A DNA stretch of 11,382 nt from Candidatus Thalassarchaeaceae archaeon (GCA_013329905.1 DUJH01000023.1:33900-45281), one strand, 5' to 3'; shown: positions 1 to 6,697, numbered from the stretch's first letter. Translations and numbers: made by a program. Notes: generated from the sequence alone by a model not told the origin.

Positions 1-257
1 CTCGCAACCGACCAGATTTGCTTCTCGAGTGGAATCTGAGTAACTACTAGCCACTCGTTTGTCTCAGCCAATTGGTCTTCGCTATATTGATCCAATTTCT
101 CGACTCTGTCGAAGGCTAGTTGCACGGCGAGTGAGTATGTCGGGAGAATCGGTTCACCGTCAATCTCGAGGTCAATCTGGACTTCTTGCTCGTCGACTAT
201 CGCCGCTGCTACTGGGCTTACCAGCATCAGGACCAACAGCATGGCTGCCGTACGCAT
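1..257 (-). CDS. Exported protein with N-terminal signal peptide, partial (cut by left edge)
   Basis: The minus strand stays open from here to the left edge, so only the N-terminus is visible (about 85 residues from the ATG at 255-257). It begins with a short basic n-region (MRT), a hydrophobic core rich in Leu, Met, Val and Ala, and an Ala-rich putative cleavage region (SPVAAA) followed by acidic mature sequence (IVDEQEVQ). This is a textbook Sec signal peptide, so the protein is probably secreted or membrane-associated. An in-frame ATG at 315-317 would add 20 residues rich in Arg and Lys and sit 8 bases after the upstream stop. I prefer 257 because it gives a normal short n-region, but neither start has a clear Shine-Dalgarno site. 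The mature part (including TYSLAVQLAFDRVEKLDQYS) matches no family I recognise. It follows the DRE-TIM gene on the same strand and may be co-transcribed. Confidence 0.6.
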   Translation of the reverse strand, partial: MRTAAMLLVLMLVSPVAAAIVDEQEVQIDLEIDGEPILPTYSLAVQLAFDRVEKLDQYSEDQLAETNEWLVVTQIPLEKQIWSVA

Positions 258-325
258 GAGTTTTGTTCGCGCTTGTAGGGGTTTTAGCCGTTCCCGGCGT
301 ATGACAGTCCGACGCATCGCGGAAT

Positions 326-1582
326 TCAGTCGGTGCGGAAGGCTGCGATGGTGGCGTGAACCTCTTCATCGCTCATCAAACGACGCTGACTCTTCGCCAC
401 CTCAAACATGTGGGCAACCAATTCATCATCAGCTTCGTAGCCATTCTGTTCGAGCCACCAGATAATGTTCGAGCGCCCGCTCATGTGGCCGATTCGAATG
501 ATTTGCTGCAGACCGTAATCCTGTGCGGGAACTCCTGAATAAACTCGGTCAGCAAGCCAGTGATCGCCTTTCTTCATCGCCTTGATGACAGCGCTTGCGT
601 GAACGCCAGTGCCCGTCTCGAAGGCGTCTTTACCGAACACCGGATAATTGCGGGGCAAGGCGACTTCGACGTATTCATGCGCCTTGCGCATGTACTCGTT
701 GAGTGCAGTCAAATCATTGTCGATAATGCCCATCAACGAGAGATTGACCAATGTCTGATCGAGCGGGGCGTTACCGGCTCGTTCACCGACGCCGAGCGCA
801 GTTCCATGAATTACATCAGCGCCGGCTTCGACCGCGGCCAAATTATTCGCAACCCCAAGGCCGCGATCCTGATGTCCATGCCAATTTACTTCGATGTCAC
901 GGCGCTTGACCCCAGCATCAGGTATCACCTCATCCTGAATGAAAGCCAACAATTTGCGAACCCCATTCGGAGTAACATGACCACACGTATCACAAACACA
1001 GATGCGATCAGCGCCTAACTCGAGCGCGCGAGTGTAAACTGCCTTGATCTCCTCAGGCTTCGACCGCGTTGTATCCTCAGTCACGAACATAACTGGAATA
1101 TCGTTGTCGAGCGCGAATGAAACAGCCTTTTCCGCAGTGCTGAGAATCCGGTCCATCGTCCAGCCCTCAGCATATTGCCGAATCGGGCTTGTACCCAAGA
1201 AAGCACTCGCCTGAATTTGCCGCTCATGCTTGGCCTGCAAATCAACGAGCGGCTCAATATCACTGACAACCGTCCGCACAGCACACCCCGGTCGCAAGTC
1301 GTAGCCATTCTCACCCATGTGGGTGAGCATCGCATCGATGTGGTTGACGTGGAAGGGACCGGCACCAGGCAGGCCGAGGTCGACCTTCTGAATACCAAGG
1401 CGTTCCATGTAATCGATGAGTTCTATCTTCTGTTCAATCGTTGGATTACGTGCACTGGGGCTTTGCAGCCCGTCGCGCAGGGTTTCGTCATCGAACCAGA
1501 CGTCGTGTGGATGGTTGGCAGGATTGCGATCGATTTCGTAATCGATGACATTCCAATCGTAGATGAGGTCTTTTTCCTTCAT
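326..1582 (-). CDS. 2-isopropylmalate/homocitrate synthase-like enzyme (DRE-TIM metallolyase), no regulatory domain
   Basis: A 418-residue TIM-barrel enzyme of the family that condenses acetyl-CoA with a 2-oxo acid (isopropylmalate, homocitrate and citramalate synthases). Visible hallmarks are DDETLRDGLQSP (31-42) with the catalytic Arg-Asp pair, VTEDTTRS (167-174), DTCGHVTP (198-205), the metal-binding HGH at 235-237 inside HGHQDRGLGVANNLAA, and GTALGVGERAGNAPLD (260-275). A C-terminal helical part contains IGHMSGRSNIIWWLE. Length and ending match homocitrate-synthase-type enzymes. The allosteric leucine-binding domain of classical LeuA is absent, so leucine feedback by that route is unlikely. 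The active-site loop reads HGHQDRGLG rather than the common HCHNDLGLA, so the 2-oxo-acid substrate cannot be assigned. The ATG is supported by a strong GGAGG six bases upstream. No leuB, leuC or leuD homologue lies in the window. Certain of the family, unsure of the substrate. Confidence 0.88.
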   Translation of the reverse strand: MKEKDLIYDWNVIDYEIDRNPANHPHDVWFDDETLRDGLQSPSARNPTIEQKIELIDYMERLGIQKVDLGLPGAGPFHVNHIDAMLTHMGENGYDLRPGCAVRTVVSDIEPLVDLQAKHERQIQASAFLGTSPIRQYAEGWTMDRILSTAEKAVSFALDNDIPVMFVTEDTTRSKPEEIKAVYTRALELGADRICVCDTCGHVTPNGVRKLLAFIQDEVIPDAGVKRRDIEVNWHGHQDRGLGVANNLAAVEAGADVIHGTALGVGERAGNAPLDQTLVNLSLMGIIDNDLTALNEYMRKAHEYVEVALPRNYPVFGKDAFETGTGVHASAVIKAMKKGDHWLADRVYSGVPAQDYGLQQIIRIGHMSGRSNIIWWLEQNGYEADDELVAHMFEVAKSQRRLMSDEEVHATIAAFRTD

Positions 1583-1588
1583 GCTCTC

Positions 1589-1593
1589 CCTCC
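1589..1593 (-). promoter_or_regulatory. Shine-Dalgarno site for the DRE-TIM enzyme
   Basis: On the minus strand GGAGG lies six bases before the ATG at 1582. This spacing is ideal and fixes the start of the DRE-TIM gene. Confidence 0.75.
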
Positions 1594-1703
1594 ACGCGAA
1601 CCGCGTACTACGGCCGACGAGCGACCACGATGGCGTTTGAGGATTTCTGGGTTTGAGGCTGTTATTTGCTCCAAACGCGCGTGATGAGACTCGATTTTGA
1701 GGA

Positions 1704-2780
1704 TTAATTCGCAGTTTTCTTTCGCGCGTTTGTCTCGTCTCTGATAATCACGGTCGCTGCGAGGATGGCTCCGAGAATAGCTCCCTCAAGTCCCGCACTG
1801 GCCGTGACTACGATTACGAACATGAGTGCAAGGTAGATCATCGAGACGAAGAAGCTGCGAGCCGCGCTCGGGATTCGTCCTGCTTCGGTGCGCGGCTCGT
1901 TCGGATCGATGATGAAGACCGTCCTTGCATACCAGAGATTAACGCCGACTGCTGTCCCTCCAAATACATAGTAAATCGTGTCATAGTGATCCATTCCACC
2001 CATCGCTATTGGGGCGGCGATGGCCAACACAACTAGCAGGCTCGCGTAGACTTTCATCTCAACGAGAGTACGGTCGGCGCCTTTGACGCCGGGCATCATC
2101 GGGACGCCGACCAAATTGTACTCTTCCGAACGATAGAGGGCCAAAGCCCAGAAGTGAGGAGGAGTCCAAAGGAAAATCAGAATCAAGAGGTACCACGGCA
2201 TCCAACTGCCGAGGTCGAAAACCGAAGTTACGAGGGCCTCGGCACTGGCGGTATCGAGCGAGAGTTCGCCAGTCGCTACCGCCCAGCCGATTACCGGCGG
2301 CGTTGCCCCAGCCAAGCCGCCGATGACGATATTCTGCACAGAATTCCGCTTCAACCACATCGAGTAAACGAAGACGTAGAATAGAATACTGAACGCCGCC
2401 CAGAAAGCAGCAATCTCGTTACCGAATTGAACGAACCATGCCACACCGGCGACCGATATCAATACCCCAAAGGCAAGTGCTCCATTAGCACTAATCTCTC
2501 CAGTCGGAATCGGCCTAGAAGCCGTCCGAGTCATGATTGGGTCGATATCGCGGTCGTACCACATATTGATCGAATTCGCTCCGCCGGCGGTCAGATATCC
2601 ACCGACAAAGACGACCGCCATAGTCCGACCTGAATCACCCCAATTCATCCCAGAAAACCCACCAGCCGCCAGCATATCATGGCATAGAACTGCACAAAGA
2701 GCGGTCACCTGTAGGAGCACTACGACTCCTGGTTTAGTGAGAGTCAGCCAGGCACGTGCCCCGGTCGTAGGCTCTCTCAT
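1704..2780 (-). CDS. ctaB: Protohaem IX farnesyltransferase (haem O synthase)
   Basis: A 358-residue polytopic membrane protein of the UbiA prenyltransferase superfamily. It transfers a farnesyl group from farnesyl diphosphate to haem B, giving haem O for haem-copper oxidases. The N-terminus WLTLTKPGVV is typical of CtaB. The first Asp-rich motif lies at about 72-92 (NMWYDRDIDPIMTRTASRPIP, with Asp76 and Asp80 as likely Mg-diphosphate ligands). WTPPHFWALAL (205-215) and the following YNLVGVPMMP are CtaB signatures. About eight or nine hydrophobic segments are apparent. The ATG at 2780 matches the usual CtaB N-terminus; an in-frame TTG at 2810 would add ten residues but runs through a perfect hairpin (2783-2801), so I reject it. 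It lies downstream of ctaA on the same strand with a 90-base gap, consistent with joint haem A production. The oxidase subunits are not in the window. Confidence 0.95.
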   Translation of the reverse strand: MREPTTGARAWLTLTKPGVVVLLQVTALCAVLCHDMLAAGGFSGMNWGDSGRTMAVVFVGGYLTAGGANSINMWYDRDIDPIMTRTASRPIPTGEISANGALAFGVLISVAGVAWFVQFGNEIAAFWAAFSILFYVFVYSMWLKRNSVQNIVIGGLAGATPPVIGWAVATGELSLDTASAEALVTSVFDLGSWMPWYLLILIFLWTPPHFWALALYRSEEYNLVGVPMMPGVKGADRTLVEMKVYASLLVVLAIAAPIAMGGMDHYDTIYYVFGGTAVGVNLWYARTVFIIDPNEPRTEAGRIPSAARSFFVSMIYLALMFVIVVTASAGLEGAILGAILAATVIIRDETNARKKTAN

Positions 2781-2782
2781 GG

Positions 2783-2801
2783 TCACGCCCTTTGGGCGTG
2801 A
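2783..2801 (-). promoter_or_regulatory. Perfect 8-bp hairpin abutting the ctaB start codon
   Basis: TCACGCCC-TTT-GGGCGTGA on the plus strand is an exact inverted repeat with a three-base loop. It ends two bases before the ctaB ATG on the minus strand, exactly where a ribosome-binding site would lie. In RNA it would be a stable GC-rich stem-loop (loop AAA). It could tune ctaB translation or mark a processing point between ctaA and ctaB. The structure is seen directly; the role is inference. Confidence 0.6.
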
Positions 2802-2870
2802 GTCCTTCAATACAACTCATTGGAAGAGTACCAAAACCCAAGCCTTGCCAGCGGTCGAGAAGTCAAGGGG

Positions 2871-3932
2871 TCAGTCGAGGGCCTCAAGCGAGGGCTCATG
2901 GAGAGCGAGTGTGGATGTGGCAAGCCAAGCGGTAGCGAGGGTTAGGAAGACCAGCGAACCAATCAGAAGATGGACCAGAGAGAGAGTTTGTTGGAACAAC
3001 TCAGTGTCTGGCGCCCAAGACAAAACGTAGAGTGCGCCAATGAGTAAATTCAGTAGAAAAAGTCCAGCAGCAGTCCAGATCCAATTACGCAGAATCAGGC
3101 CGTGTTGGTGCTCCTTGTGTTCCTTCCAGACGAACCACGCCGCGGTGAGTAGAGCGATTCCAACTACGGCGACAATCCATCGATGGATGACTTGAGATTG
3201 GTTGATAATATCGACGATTTCCGGGAATAATTCCCCTTGACACAATGGCCAAGCATCGTAGCTACCGACCCCACAAACCGTGTCTGCTCCCGGTGTGGTG
3301 GAGACGAAAACACCTGCGAATAGGGAGGTGAATGATCCGAGTCCGAGCCAAGCGATTCGCTTGTTCCAGCGGGAGGCGAGGACGGGGTCAAATTCCAGCC
3401 AATCTGGAGTTTGGTCTGAGTCTCTATTGAGGCAAAGCCAGAGCCAGACGAGTGCTAGTTCGAAGGCGAGAGCACTGGTAAGATGGAGAGCAACACTCCA
3501 GTGTTCGTTGTCTAACTCAACTGTTAGCCAGCCGAGAGCGCCTTGCCAGATGATTAGGCCGACTGCGAGACTTGAGCCGAATTTGACTGACGCTCTCGAA
3601 TCCTTTTCTCTACGGATGAGTAACCAATTGAGTAGAACAAGAGGGCCGAGTATTGCTCCGGCGAGCAGCCGATGGAACCACTCCGTGAAGATCTCGAAAG
3701 TGGTGTAACGGTGGTTCTCGCCGCGAGAATCGATTTCATCGGGATTCTCTTGCCACCAAGCCTCCTGCTCTTCGGGACTGATGTCGAAAGACCACGAACC
3801 GAAGCAAGTCGGCCAATCTGGGCAGGATTCACCAGCTTCGGAGACTCGGATGAGGCCTCCGACTGCTATGACCAGAAATGTCAGTACAATCAGTGCGGCC
3901 GTCAGACGTTTCGTATCGAGACGGTCGAGCAT
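2871..3932 (-). CDS. ctaA: Haem A synthase (COX15/CtaA family)
   Basis: A 353-residue membrane protein that oxidises the C8 methyl of haem O to the formyl group of haem A. It shows two related four-helix halves, as in CtaA. The four expected haem-ligand histidines are present: His87 in EWFHRLL (with the conserved Glu84), His150 in VALHLTSALAFEL, His250 in QVIHRWIVAV, and His321 in SLVHLLIGS. Cys pairs lie in both outer loops (Cys37/Cys43 in CPDWPTC; Cys220/Cys231), as in CtaA proteins with redox-active disulfides. The N-terminal LIRVSEAGESCPDWPTCFG is a family signature. The start is fixed by a GGAGG seven bases upstream. It lies 41 bases downstream of rpo6 and 90 bases upstream of ctaB, and probably shares their transcript. 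All key residues are present, so the enzyme should be active. Confidence 0.95.
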   Translation of the reverse strand: MLDRLDTKRLTAALIVLTFLVIAVGGLIRVSEAGESCPDWPTCFGSWSFDISPEEQEAWWQENPDEIDSRGENHRYTTFEIFTEWFHRLLAGAILGPLVLLNWLLIRREKDSRASVKFGSSLAVGLIIWQGALGWLTVELDNEHWSVALHLTSALAFELALVWLWLCLNRDSDQTPDWLEFDPVLASRWNKRIAWLGLGSFTSLFAGVFVSTTPGADTVCGVGSYDAWPLCQGELFPEIVDIINQSQVIHRWIVAVVGIALLTAAWFVWKEHKEHQHGLILRNWIWTAAGLFLLNLLIGALYVLSWAPDTELFQQTLSLVHLLIGSLVFLTLATAWLATSTLALHEPSLEALD

Positions 3933-3939
3933 TGCTCAT

Positions 3940-3944
3940 CCTCC
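3940..3944 (-). promoter_or_regulatory. Shine-Dalgarno site for ctaA
   Basis: On the minus strand GGAGG lies seven bases before the ctaA ATG at 3932. An upstream CTCC, four bases before GGAG, could pair with it to form a weak four-base stem, so the site may be partly masked. The hairpin is short and uncertain. Confidence 0.7.
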
Positions 3945-3973
3945 CATCGGAGCGGCGGTGAGCGCCGGGAGCC

Positions 3974-4234
3974 TCACTCATCCTTGATGTGAGGGTCGAC
4001 GTCGATCGGGATGCGGTGAGATTCATACTCTAGCATTGCGATCTTTAGAGGATCGAGGACGAAGCGAGCCTTCGCATCCTCGGTTCCATAGAGTTGGACT
4101 AGTTCGTCCATGAAGTTATCGCGGAGTTCCTCTTCCGAGACATACAACGGTGCGCCCATGCTAATCTGCAGGGCTCGCGCACCGATGATTCGGGCCTTCT
4201 CGAAGCGAGTGTGCTGTCTTGCGGGCTTGACCAT
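3974..4234 (-). CDS. rpo6: DNA-directed RNA polymerase subunit Rpo6 (RpoK, Rpb6/omega homologue)
   Basis: An 86-residue subunit of archaeal RNA polymerase, equivalent to eukaryotic Rpb6 and bacterial omega. It clamps the largest subunit and helps assembly. The core TRFEKARIIGARALQISMGAP (9-29) is nearly invariant in the family. DPLKIAMLEYESHRIPIDV (61-79) matches the C-terminal helix and strand that normally read like 'DPIEIAxxEL...GxIPI'. Between these blocks are about 25 residues (33-58, acidic, EEELRDNFMDELVQLYG) where short archaeal homologues, as I recall them, have only a few, so this looks like an insertion. The last residues (DPHIKDE) are acidic rather than the usual basic ending. It sits between the thiolase and ctaA, away from the ribosomal or rpo clusters where it is often found. 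The upstream spacer is very GC-rich and palindromic, and no good Shine-Dalgarno site is close to the ATG. Confidence 0.92.
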   Translation of the reverse strand: MVKPARQHTRFEKARIIGARALQISMGAPLYVSEEELRDNFMDELVQLYGTEDAKARFVLDPLKIAMLEYESHRIPIDVDPHIKDE

Positions 4235-4248
4235 CGGGGCCGGCGACC

Positions 4249-4258
4249 GGAGGCCTCC
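4249..4258. repeat. GGAGGCCTCC palindrome upstream of rpo6
   Basis: A perfect 10-bp palindrome starting 14 bases upstream of the rpo6 ATG. It contains a GGAGG on the rpo6 strand, but that lies 19 bases from the ATG, too far for a normal Shine-Dalgarno contact. Next to it, CCGG-TCG-CCGG can form a short hairpin. It could be a protein-binding site or part of a structured leader. Confidence 0.4.
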
Positions 4259-4281
4259 CTATTAGCCCACCGGCCGGCACC

Positions 4282-4298
4282 CGCCCCCTATGGGGGCG
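4282..4298 (-). repeat. GC-rich 7-bp hairpin between the thiolase gene and rpo6
   Basis: CGCCCCC-TAT-GGGGGCG is a perfect inverted repeat with a three-base loop. It lies 15 bases after the thiolase stop and 47 bases before the rpo6 ATG. There is no U-run after it, so it does not resemble a bacterial terminator, and archaeal terminators are normally T-rich. It may slow polymerase, define an mRNA end or act as an operator. Its layout resembles the hairpin before ctaB. Confidence 0.5.
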
Positions 4299-4313
4299 CA
4301 GTAAGCGGCACGT

Positions 4314-5471
4314 TCAAACTTCGATGAGCATACCAACAGCGTTGCCGCCGCCGAGGCAAATAGTGACGATTCCACGGTGGCCACCGGTGCGATTGAGCGC
4401 GTTTGTTAGCGTCATCAAACAACGTGCTCCGGTAGCGCCGAGAGGATGTCCCATCGCCACTGCTCCGCCGTGTGGATTGAATTTCTCATCTGGAATATCG
4501 AAGGCCTTCTTCACCGCGCAAGAGGCGGCTGCAAAGGCCTCGTTGTGCTCAAGGATGTCGATGTCAGCGATGGCGAGTCCGTTGCGCTCGAGAAGCATCT
4601 TGATGGCTGGAATCGGTGCCGACATCACTCGGTGCGGCTCGACGCCCGAGGTGACAAAGTCGACTATCCGTGCGAGCACTGGCCAGCCATTCGTTGCGGC
4701 GGCTGTCTCGGATGCGATCAGCACCGCAGAGCCGCCGTCTGAGACTTGGCTGGCATTGCCGGCGGTAACTTGACCCTCTTTGTCGAAGACGGTTTTGAGG
4801 CTGGCTAAACTCTCCGTCGAAGTGTCTGTGCGAATGCCTTCGTCACGGCTTAGTCCATCGATTTTTAGACACTCTTCAGCAAACCATCCTTGGTCCCAAG
4901 CTTGATTGGAAAGAGTGTGTGAGCGGACTGCGAAAGCATCCGATTGTTCCCTAGTTATGTCGGCCTCACGGGCAATGGTCTCTCCCGTGACTCCCATCAT
5001 AGATTCATCATAGGCATCCTTCAGTCCATCGTGGCTGAGGATGCTCGAGAGATCACCGTAAGATATCTCATCGCCGCGCCGCGCACCGCGAATGAAGTGT
5101 GGGGCATTTGACATTGATTCCATCCCACCGGCGATTACCACATCGGCGCGTCCAGCCATGATTTCAGTCGCGCCAATCATCGCCGCCTTGAGACTTGAAC
5201 CGCAGACCTTGTTGACAGTCGTGCAAGGTGTCGAATACGGCAGACCAGCCCCGATTGCGACCTGCCGAGCGGGAGCTTGACCAGCACCCGCTTGCAATAC
5301 CTGACCCATGTAGAGTTGGTCGACGATGCCGCTCGCGGCATCGATTGCGGCACGCTCCAGCAGTTCCTTCACAGCCAGCGTGCCGAGTTCAGTCGCTGAG
5401 TATCTCGCAAGAGCCCCACGGTAACGACCGAAGGGAGTTCGTGCGTAGGCACAGATGACGGGGGCCGTCAT
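4314..5471 (-). CDS. Acetyl-CoA acetyltransferase / 3-ketoacyl-CoA thiolase
   Basis: A 385-residue soluble thiolase of the classical type (usual length about 390). It either condenses two acetyl-CoA to acetoacetyl-CoA or cleaves 3-ketoacyl-CoA. The nucleophile Cys90 is in TTVNKVCGSSLKA, GGMESMSNAPH follows at about 115-125, NEAFAA near 310, the catalytic His342 in GGAVAMGHPLGATGAR, and the second active-site Cys372 in TICLGGGNAVG. All catalytic residues are present. The close match to acetoacetyl-CoA thiolases suggests a short-chain enzyme, but the chain length preferred cannot be read from the sequence. This is the bacterial/mitochondrial type rather than the archaeal thiolase that pairs with HMG-CoA synthase and a DUF35 protein, so an ancient transfer from bacteria is plausible. 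It follows the tryptophan dioxygenase by 59 bases and may share its transcript. The ATG at 5471 has no clear Shine-Dalgarno site. Confidence 0.93.
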   Translation of the reverse strand: MTAPVICAYARTPFGRYRGALARYSATELGTLAVKELLERAAIDAASGIVDQLYMGQVLQAGAGQAPARQVAIGAGLPYSTPCTTVNKVCGSSLKAAMIGATEIMAGRADVVIAGGMESMSNAPHFIRGARRGDEISYGDLSSILSHDGLKDAYDESMMGVTGETIAREADITREQSDAFAVRSHTLSNQAWDQGWFAEECLKIDGLSRDEGIRTDTSTESLASLKTVFDKEGQVTAGNASQVSDGGSAVLIASETAAATNGWPVLARIVDFVTSGVEPHRVMSAPIPAIKMLLERNGLAIADIDILEHNEAFAAASCAVKKAFDIPDEKFNPHGGAVAMGHPLGATGARCLMTLTNALNRTGGHRGIVTICLGGGNAVGMLIEV

Positions 5472-5502
5472 AGCGACAGCGAGACAGGTTCAGGCCTTGA
5501 AA

Positions 5503-5519
5503 GGTGCGATGACTGCACC
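5503..5519. repeat. Small inverted repeat in the dioxygenase-thiolase spacer
   Basis: GGTGC and GCACC are separated by seven bases, within the 59-base spacer between the dioxygenase stop and the thiolase ATG. The stem is only five base pairs, so chance is a real alternative. Confidence 0.25.
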
Positions 5520-5530
5520 GCCGCAAGCCC

Positions 5531-6613
5531 TCAATTCTCAGCCGAATATCTGTAGAAGTCAGCATTACTCAGAGCCGGGCGCAATTGTGGTTTAACGAGA
5601 ATCGTGCGAACCGCCCAGAGATCTTTGAAGATACGATATTGAGAGGTTGCATCGAGGTAATCGACACCGCTGGTTCCACCGGTCCCCATTCGGCGACCCA
5701 TGATTCGTTCAACCATACGTGCGTGTGCATGACGCCATTTCACCATCGATTCCTCGAGTTCTACGATTGCATCAATCAGCGTGCGAGGCCAGGTTAGAAG
5801 CGGCAGTTCGCGGTATGATTCGATGAATAGTAAGCCCGCTCGCGCGCGATCTATTTCGCCATCCGGTCTGAGATATTCGATGGCGGCCTGATGCGAGGCA
5901 GCGAATCTCTGGGCCGCCTGCTCTGGTGTCGAGGCTCCGTAGCCTGACATGCGAGCAGCCGCCTCCTTTCCAATCGCCTCGTGCGCGGCCAGATGTGACT
6001 CAACATAGGCCGCGACGACCGCAGCATCATCCTCACTGCCAGTGTTCGATCCCATAATCGGAGTTCGCGAGACCCATCGCAGAATCGAATCGAAGAGCGA
6101 TGGCTTCGATGCGGCGTCTTCAAGACGTGCGAGAATAGCCGCATCTCGCTCCGATTTGTCGGCTAACTTGCGGAATGTTGCAATTGGATCCATACCGTAC
6201 AATCGGTCTTCATTCGCCAAACCAAGGAGTATTTCGAATTCTCTCATCTGATAGGATTCGAAGCCAGATGCGGTGCCGAGACCATCACGGAATGCAAGGA
6301 ATCCTTGCGGAGTTATGGTCTCGACAACAGCCCATTGACTCCCCATCAAGCGAAATATCTCGGTCGTTCGCCTAAGGTGGTCGACCGCCCGAGGAATGTC
6401 ATCCTCAGGCACGTGATTCTGATTGAGAATGTCGCGAACTTCGGTAAGTTCGCGAATCACCTGCTTGAACCAAAGTTCGAAGGTCTGATGGACGATTATG
6501 AAGTGCATTTGGTCGGGACTGACGTCGCGGTTTTCGCCTTGGAGAGAGAGGAGTTCAGGTAGTTGTAGGTAGTCGCCATAGGTCCAATTCCCGTCGCTGC
6601 TTGAGCCGCCCAT
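5531..6613 (-). CDS. kynA: Tryptophan 2,3-dioxygenase
   Basis: A 360-residue haem dioxygenase that opens the indole ring of L-tryptophan with O2 to form N-formylkynurenine, the first step of the kynurenine pathway. The N-terminal block YGDYLQLPELLSLQ leads into HFIIVHQTFELWFKQ (His42, active-site His). FLAFRDGLGTASGFES (106-121) carries the substrate-carboxylate Arg109. KWRHAHARMVERIMG contains the likely haem axial ligand His297 (aligned with human His328), and GTGGTSGVDYL (310-320) is the substrate-ammonium loop. The length is closer to the animal-type enzyme (about 400) than to short bacterial KynA (about 280). The ATG at 6613 is chosen because it gives the normal N-terminus. An in-frame GTG at 6712 would add 33 low-complexity residues and lies upstream of the apparent TATA box. 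No kynureninase or formamidase gene is in the window. Confidence 0.95.
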   Translation of the reverse strand: MGGSSSDGNWTYGDYLQLPELLSLQGENRDVSPDQMHFIIVHQTFELWFKQVIRELTEVRDILNQNHVPEDDIPRAVDHLRRTTEIFRLMGSQWAVVETITPQGFLAFRDGLGTASGFESYQMREFEILLGLANEDRLYGMDPIATFRKLADKSERDAAILARLEDAASKPSLFDSILRWVSRTPIMGSNTGSEDDAAVVAAYVESHLAAHEAIGKEAAARMSGYGASTPEQAAQRFAASHQAAIEYLRPDGEIDRARAGLLFIESYRELPLLTWPRTLIDAIVELEESMVKWRHAHARMVERIMGRRMGTGGTSGVDYLDATSQYRIFKDLWAVRTILVKPQLRPALSNADFYRYSAEN

Positions 6614-6697
6614 GTTTCTCGGATGACGCTCCACGCTTGAATCGTTACCTAAGCCACCGTTCGGGTTTTCTAGGCCCAAAAATGTGCCACTGCGTGG

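Noticed and set aside
560..1018. Open frame of 152 codons on the plus strand
   Set aside because: It lies fully inside the DRE-TIM gene on the other strand, whose conserved motifs cover the same bases. The translated product has no recognisable domain.
1175..1684. Open frame of 169 codons on the plus strand
   Set aside because: Mostly antisense to the well-supported N-terminal half of the DRE-TIM enzyme, with no ribosome site or domain.
2781..2810. N-terminal extension of ctaB from a TTG at 2810
   Set aside because: The added ten residues are encoded by the perfect hairpin and do not resemble CtaB N-termini. The ATG at 2780 fits.
2533..3030. Plus-strand frame of 165 codons over the ctaA-ctaB junction
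   Set aside because: Antisense to the start of ctaB and the end of ctaA. The product is Ser/Arg/Thr-rich, as expected from a shadow of membrane-protein codons.
4282..4298. Rho-independent terminator after the thiolase gene
   Set aside because: The hairpin has no T-run on either side, and archaeal termination relies on T-rich tracts, so it is listed only as a hairpin of unknown role.
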